Assembly: GCA_016875755.1 (NCBI GenBank)
Contig: VGOX01000080.1
Span: 1 to 8,004 of the forward strand
Direction: 5' to 3'
DNA length: 8,004 nt
Source of the DNA: Chloroflexota bacterium
Lineage (GTDB): Bacteria > Chloroflexota > Anaerolineae > Anaerolineales > Villigracilaceae
This document shows positions 5,685-8,004 of this stretch, piece by piece. The notes beneath the pieces were generated by a model. That model was not told the origin of the DNA. It worked only from the letters and a program-made list of their open reading frames with translations, and did not search any database. The position numbers and the translations under genes were made by a program. Position 1 is the stretch's first letter. Each line of letters opens with the position of its first letter.

Positions 5685-6521
5685 TTATTTTTTCACTGCC
5701 GCAAAACCGATGCCGTTCGGACCGAGATGCGTGCCGATGACGGCGGTGACATTGACGAACAAAATATCCCGTGGAATGGACATGCGCGCCCTCTCCATTA
5801 ATGTGCTCAGGATATTTTTTGCACGGGGTTCAGCATTGGTGTGCAGAATGGCAAGGCGTTCCAATTCACCCAATTCTTGAATGAATTGTGTAACGCGTTC
5901 ATCGGTTTGTCGATTGGTGCGGGCGGCTGCCATGGGCTTCACTTCCCCTTCGCGCAATTCGACGATCGGTTTGATGGACAGCAGCCCGCCAAAGTTTGCG
6001 ACAACGCTGGGAATTCGCCCGCTGCGTTTGAGGTATTCCATTGTATCCAACCCTGCAACGACTTTCAATCTACGCCGCGTGGATTCGACGGATTGCAACG
6101 CGGGCTTCAAGCCGAGGTCTGCTGCTTCTGCGGCCGCCAATACTTGAAAGCCAAGTCCCATTGAAAGCGAGCCGCTATCCACACAGGTGACTTTGTCGGG
6201 AAATTCCTGTGCGGCTTGGCGTGCGTTGTTGAGAATGGCGGTCAGTTTTGAGGCGGTGTGGATGGAGAGGATATGGTCACAGCCTGAGTTGAGCAGAGTT
6301 TGATACGGCGTGAGGAAATCTCCAATGGACGGTGCGGCAGTTGTCGGTTGGGAATGAAGCGAGGGCAGACGGTTGTAGAACTCCTTGCGGGTGATGCCGA
6401 TCCCGTCGGCATATTCCTTCCCTTCCAAAATAAGCAGGCTTGGTACAACCTTGATTTCATATTGCTCGATGAGATAGGGCGGCAGATCGGCGGTTGAGTC
6501 GGTGACGATTCCTAGTTTCAT
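5685..6521 (-). CDS. DegV family fatty-acid-binding protein (FakB-like)
   Basis: The 278-residue product matches the DegV fold throughout. These proteins bind a fatty acid and, in Firmicutes, present it to the kinase FakA for phosphorylation before phospholipid synthesis. Visible blocks are IVTDSTADLPPYL (5-17), QPTTAAPS (58-65), ILSIHTASKLTAILNNA (84-100), VDSGSLSMGLGF (114-125), MEYLKRSGRI (161-170) and IGTHLGPNGIGFA (262-274). The positions that contact the fatty-acid carboxylate and support catalysis in FakB (Thr61/Ser91 region, Arg169, His265) appear conserved. The frame is open back to 6671, but the extra 50 residues run through a dispersed repeat and the padR promoter, and DegV proteins begin with M-K-x-x-I-V-T-D-S, so the ATG at 6519-6521 is chosen. 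No Shine-Dalgarno precedes it; TATGCT on the minus strand (6533-6538), 11 nt upstream, would give a near-leaderless message. No fakA is in the window. It heads a two-gene unit with the 241-aa membrane protein. Confidence 0.93.
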   Translation of the reverse strand: MKLGIVTDSTADLPPYLIEQYEIKVVPSLLILEGKEYADGIGITRKEFYNRLPSLHSQPTTAAPSIGDFLTPYQTLLNSGCDHILSIHTASKLTAILNNARQAAQEFPDKVTCVDSGSLSMGLGFQVLAAAEAADLGLKPALQSVESTRRRLKVVAGLDTMEYLKRSGRIPSVVANFGGLLSIKPIVELREGEVKPMAAARTNRQTDERVTQFIQELGELERLAILHTNAEPRAKNILSTLMERARMSIPRDILFVNVTAVIGTHLGPNGIGFAAVKK

Positions 6522-6554
6522 GGCTAAAGTGTAGCATAAATGTTTTTTCATTAG

Positions 6555-6593
6555 GCAGCGATGCCCGATTGCTTCGCTAGCGCTTGCGATGAC
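6555..6593 (-). repeat. Degenerate GTCATTGCGAG / GAAGCAATC-type dispersed repeat
   Basis: On the minus strand the segment reads GTCATCGCAAGCGCTAGCG followed by AAGCAATCGGGCATCGCTGC. This looks like a degenerate copy of the short interspersed element beginning GTCATTGCGAG and containing GAAGCAATC that recurs in many bacterial genomes, including Chloroflexota; this identification is from memory. It contains the perfect palindrome CGCTAGCG (6575-6582) and can form a partial hairpin, attgc (6568-6572) with gcgat (6586-6590). It is GC-rich against an AT-rich surround and lies between divergent degV and padR. Confidence 0.55.
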
Positions 6594-6618
6594 ATTTAAG
6601 TCACCTGATACTTTCCCC

Positions 6619-6647
6619 TTGACATACTGTTTTCCACACAGTATAAT
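6619..6647 (+). promoter_or_regulatory. Consensus sigma-70 promoter of padR with embedded dyad operator
   Basis: A perfect TTGACA (6619-6624) and a perfect TATAAT (6642-6647) are separated by exactly 17 bp. Inside, ATACTGT (6624-6630) and ACAGTAT (6638-6644) form a perfect 7+7 inverted repeat with a 7-nt spacer; its arms overlap the last base of the -35 and the first half of the -10. Such a placement would let a bound dimer exclude RNA polymerase. PadR regulators bind dyads at their own promoters, so autorepression is the natural reading. Expected transcription start is near 6654, giving a leader of about 11 nt with the AAAGG site (6653-6657) at its very 5' end. Confidence 0.85.
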
Positions 6648-6664
6648 GCGGTAAAGGTTGAGAT

Positions 6665-6994
6665 ATGGCAAACACAGAATCGTTCGAAAATGTTGTTTTG
6701 GAACTGAGGCGTGGGGTGATCGTGCTCGCGGCGCTCAGCCAGCTGGAAACCGAGGAATACGGGTATTCCCTGTTGAAGAAGCTCGCCGAACTCGGCTTGG
6801 AGGTGGATCAGGGGACGTTGTATCCACTGCTGCGTCGGCTGGAGACACAGGGAGTGCTGGAATCGGTTTGGAAGCTGGAAGAGTCGCGCCCGCGCCGCTA
6901 TTATGTCATCAGTGCGGAGGGGAAAAAACTCCTGCCGAAACTGAAAAAGGAATGGGCTGGCATTGTTTCGGTGATGGACAAGATGCTCTCATAG
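6665..6994 (+). CDS. PadR family transcriptional regulator
   Basis: A 109-residue winged-helix protein of the PadR family. It shows the standard order: N-terminal helix LELRRGVIVLAALSQLE (12-28), YGYSLLKKLAEL (32-43), the recognition helix QGTLYPLLRRLETQGVLES (49-67), and the wing with SRPRRYYVISAEGKKLL (74-90), followed by a short C-terminal dimerisation helix (91-109). The length matches the small PadR-s2 type that lacks a large C-terminal domain. The start is supported by AAAGG at 6653-6657, 7 nt before the ATG. It lies 15 bp before the HAAS-domain gene and has a consensus promoter with a dyad upstream. PadR/HAAS pairs are a recurring arrangement in which the regulator represses its own operon; the ligand is unknown here. 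Confidence 0.96.
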   Translation: MANTESFENVVLELRRGVIVLAALSQLETEEYGYSLLKKLAELGLEVDQGTLYPLLRRLETQGVLESVWKLEESRPRRYYVISAEGKKLLPKLKKEWAGIVSVMDKMLS

Positions 6995-7009
6995 AGAAAG
7001 GAAAAAATC

Positions 7010-8004
7010 ATGAATCTCATCGACCGTTATGTTTCTGAAGTTGGCAAAAATTTGCCTTTACTGAATGGGCGTGAAGACATCGAAAAGGAATTAAAGTCCA
7101 CGCTCGAAGATATGTTGGAAGACCGCGCTCAAAGCACCGGACGCATACGCGATGAAGCGTTGGAGATCGAAGTTTTAAAAGAGTATGGCTCGCCGCAAAA
7201 AGTGGCATCCACCTACAACCCACATCCATATCTCATCGGTCCAAAAATATTCCCGTTCTATTTGTTCGTGATGAAGATCGTTCTCACAGTGGTGGTCAGT
7301 GTCATGCTGGTATTGGCAGGTGTTCAAGCTGTGACCGATACACCCTTTATGGGCGCAGATTTTGTGAAGATCATTGGGCAGGGCTTGGGGAGTGCGCTCT
7401 CCGCCGCCATCGCTGCCTTCGGGAATGTGACTCTGATCTTCATCATCATTGAGCGTGTCCTGCCGGAGAAAGAGATTGGCGGATTTGATGATGAAAAGGA
7501 ATGGGATCCCGCTTCGCTTGCCAAGGAACCTGATCCCGACTCTGTGAGCCGCTTCGAACTGATCGCTGAGATCGTGTTCACCTTCGTGGCATTGGCGATC
7601 CTAAATCTCTATCCACAGTGGCTGGGAATGTTCTTCTTCACAGAAAATGAACAGGTTTTCATTCCCTTGTTCACAGAGAAATTCTTCCAATTCGTGCCAT
7701 ACATCAATATTGTGCTCATAGCAGAAATCTTGCTTGATATTTATCTGCTGCGCAATGCGATCTGGACCCGCCTGACCCGCCTTAGCAAAGTTGTTATTGA
7801 TGCCGCCAGCCTCGCATTAACTGTCCTGATATTGCGTACGCCAGACATCATCGCCTTTAGTGCCGAGTCGCTCACCGGCGGACCGTTCCCCCCCGAACAG
7901 GCTGAAGTCTTCGTCACCATTGCTACCTATACGTTCCCCATTGTCATGGTGATCGTCATCATCATCCAAAGCATTGAGCTGGTCAAAGCGGTATATCGTT
8001 TATT
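7010..8004 (+). CDS. HAAS-domain multi-spanning membrane protein, partial at window end
   Basis: An open frame of 331 codons runs from the ATG at 7010 to the window edge without a stop, so the C-terminus is missing. The start is supported by GAAAGGA (6996-7002), 7 nt before the ATG and 15 bp after padR. Residues 1-75 match a HAAS-type cytoplasmic helical domain: MNLIDRYVSEVGKNLP, then DIEKELKSTLEDMLEDRA (23-40) and EVLKEYGSPQKVASTYNP (54-71). Hydrophobic segments follow at about 81-106, 125-149, 184-209, 226-247, 260-277 and 300-324, with an acidic loop (about 152-180) between the second and third. HAAS proteins are typically encoded next to padR and are thought to be its partner or target. 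No enzyme motif is visible in the membrane part, so a transport, sensing or envelope-stress role remains inference. Confidence 0.9.
   Translation, partial: MNLIDRYVSEVGKNLPLLNGREDIEKELKSTLEDMLEDRAQSTGRIRDEALEIEVLKEYGSPQKVASTYNPHPYLIGPKIFPFYLFVMKIVLTVVVSVMLVLAGVQAVTDTPFMGADFVKIIGQGLGSALSAAIAAFGNVTLIFIIIERVLPEKEIGGFDDEKEWDPASLAKEPDPDSVSRFELIAEIVFTFVALAILNLYPQWLGMFFFTENEQVFIPLFTEKFFQFVPYINIVLIAEILLDIYLLRNAIWTRLTRLSKVVIDAASLALTVLILRTPDIIAFSAESLTGGPFPPEQAEVFVTIATYTFPIVMVIVIIIQSIELVKAVYRL

Noticed and set aside
6522..6671. A 50-residue N-terminal extension of the DegV protein
   Set aside because: It runs through the dispersed repeat and the divergent padR promoter, and DegV proteins start at the MKLGIVTDST block.

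Overview
The window reads as chromosomal DNA from a free-living bacterium. It is most likely a Chloroflexota member near Anaerolineae. This is inferred from the adjacency of recG, coaD and a small coiled-coil protein, from the style of the proteins, from roughly 50% GC, and from the presence of short interspersed repeats. No 16S or other phylogenetic marker is present, so the assignment is moderate. There are no tRNA or rRNA genes, CRISPR arrays, transposases or phage genes.

Layout. (1) Positions 80-3788, minus strand, transcribed leftward: recG (DNA branch-migration helicase), then a 126-bp intergenic region made almost wholly of degenerate octamer tandem repeats, then coaD (coenzyme A biosynthesis), then a 152-aa coiled-coil protein resembling the DivIVA/SepIVA-like or 'ATP synthase B-like' proteins found near coaD in other bacteria. 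(2) Positions 3789-3895: a divergent intergenic region with a good -10 box for the rightward gene. (3) Positions 3896-4864, plus strand: a CPBP-family membrane metalloprotease. (4) Positions 4883-4932: a perfect 22-bp inverted repeat flanked by A and T runs, acting as a bidirectional terminator between convergent genes. (5) Positions 4943-6521, minus strand: a DegV-family fatty-acid-binding protein followed 16 bp later by an unrecognised 241-aa protein with two membrane segments. (6) Positions 6522-6664: a divergent intergenic region holding a degenerate copy of a GTCATTGCGAG-type dispersed repeat and a consensus sigma-70 promoter with a perfect 7+7 dyad inside it. (7) Positions 6665-8004, plus strand: a padR regulator and a HAAS-domain multi-spanning membrane protein that runs off the window end. 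The latter two form a two-gene PadR/HAAS module.

Most of the coding content is ordinary housekeeping. The parts that merit a second look are the octamer array, which replaces the whole recG-coaD spacer and supplies the only ribosome-binding-like sequence for coaD; the probable PadR autoregulatory operator; the dispersed repeat; and the unrecognised DegV-linked membrane protein. I see no strong evidence of an entirely new defence or mobile system here.
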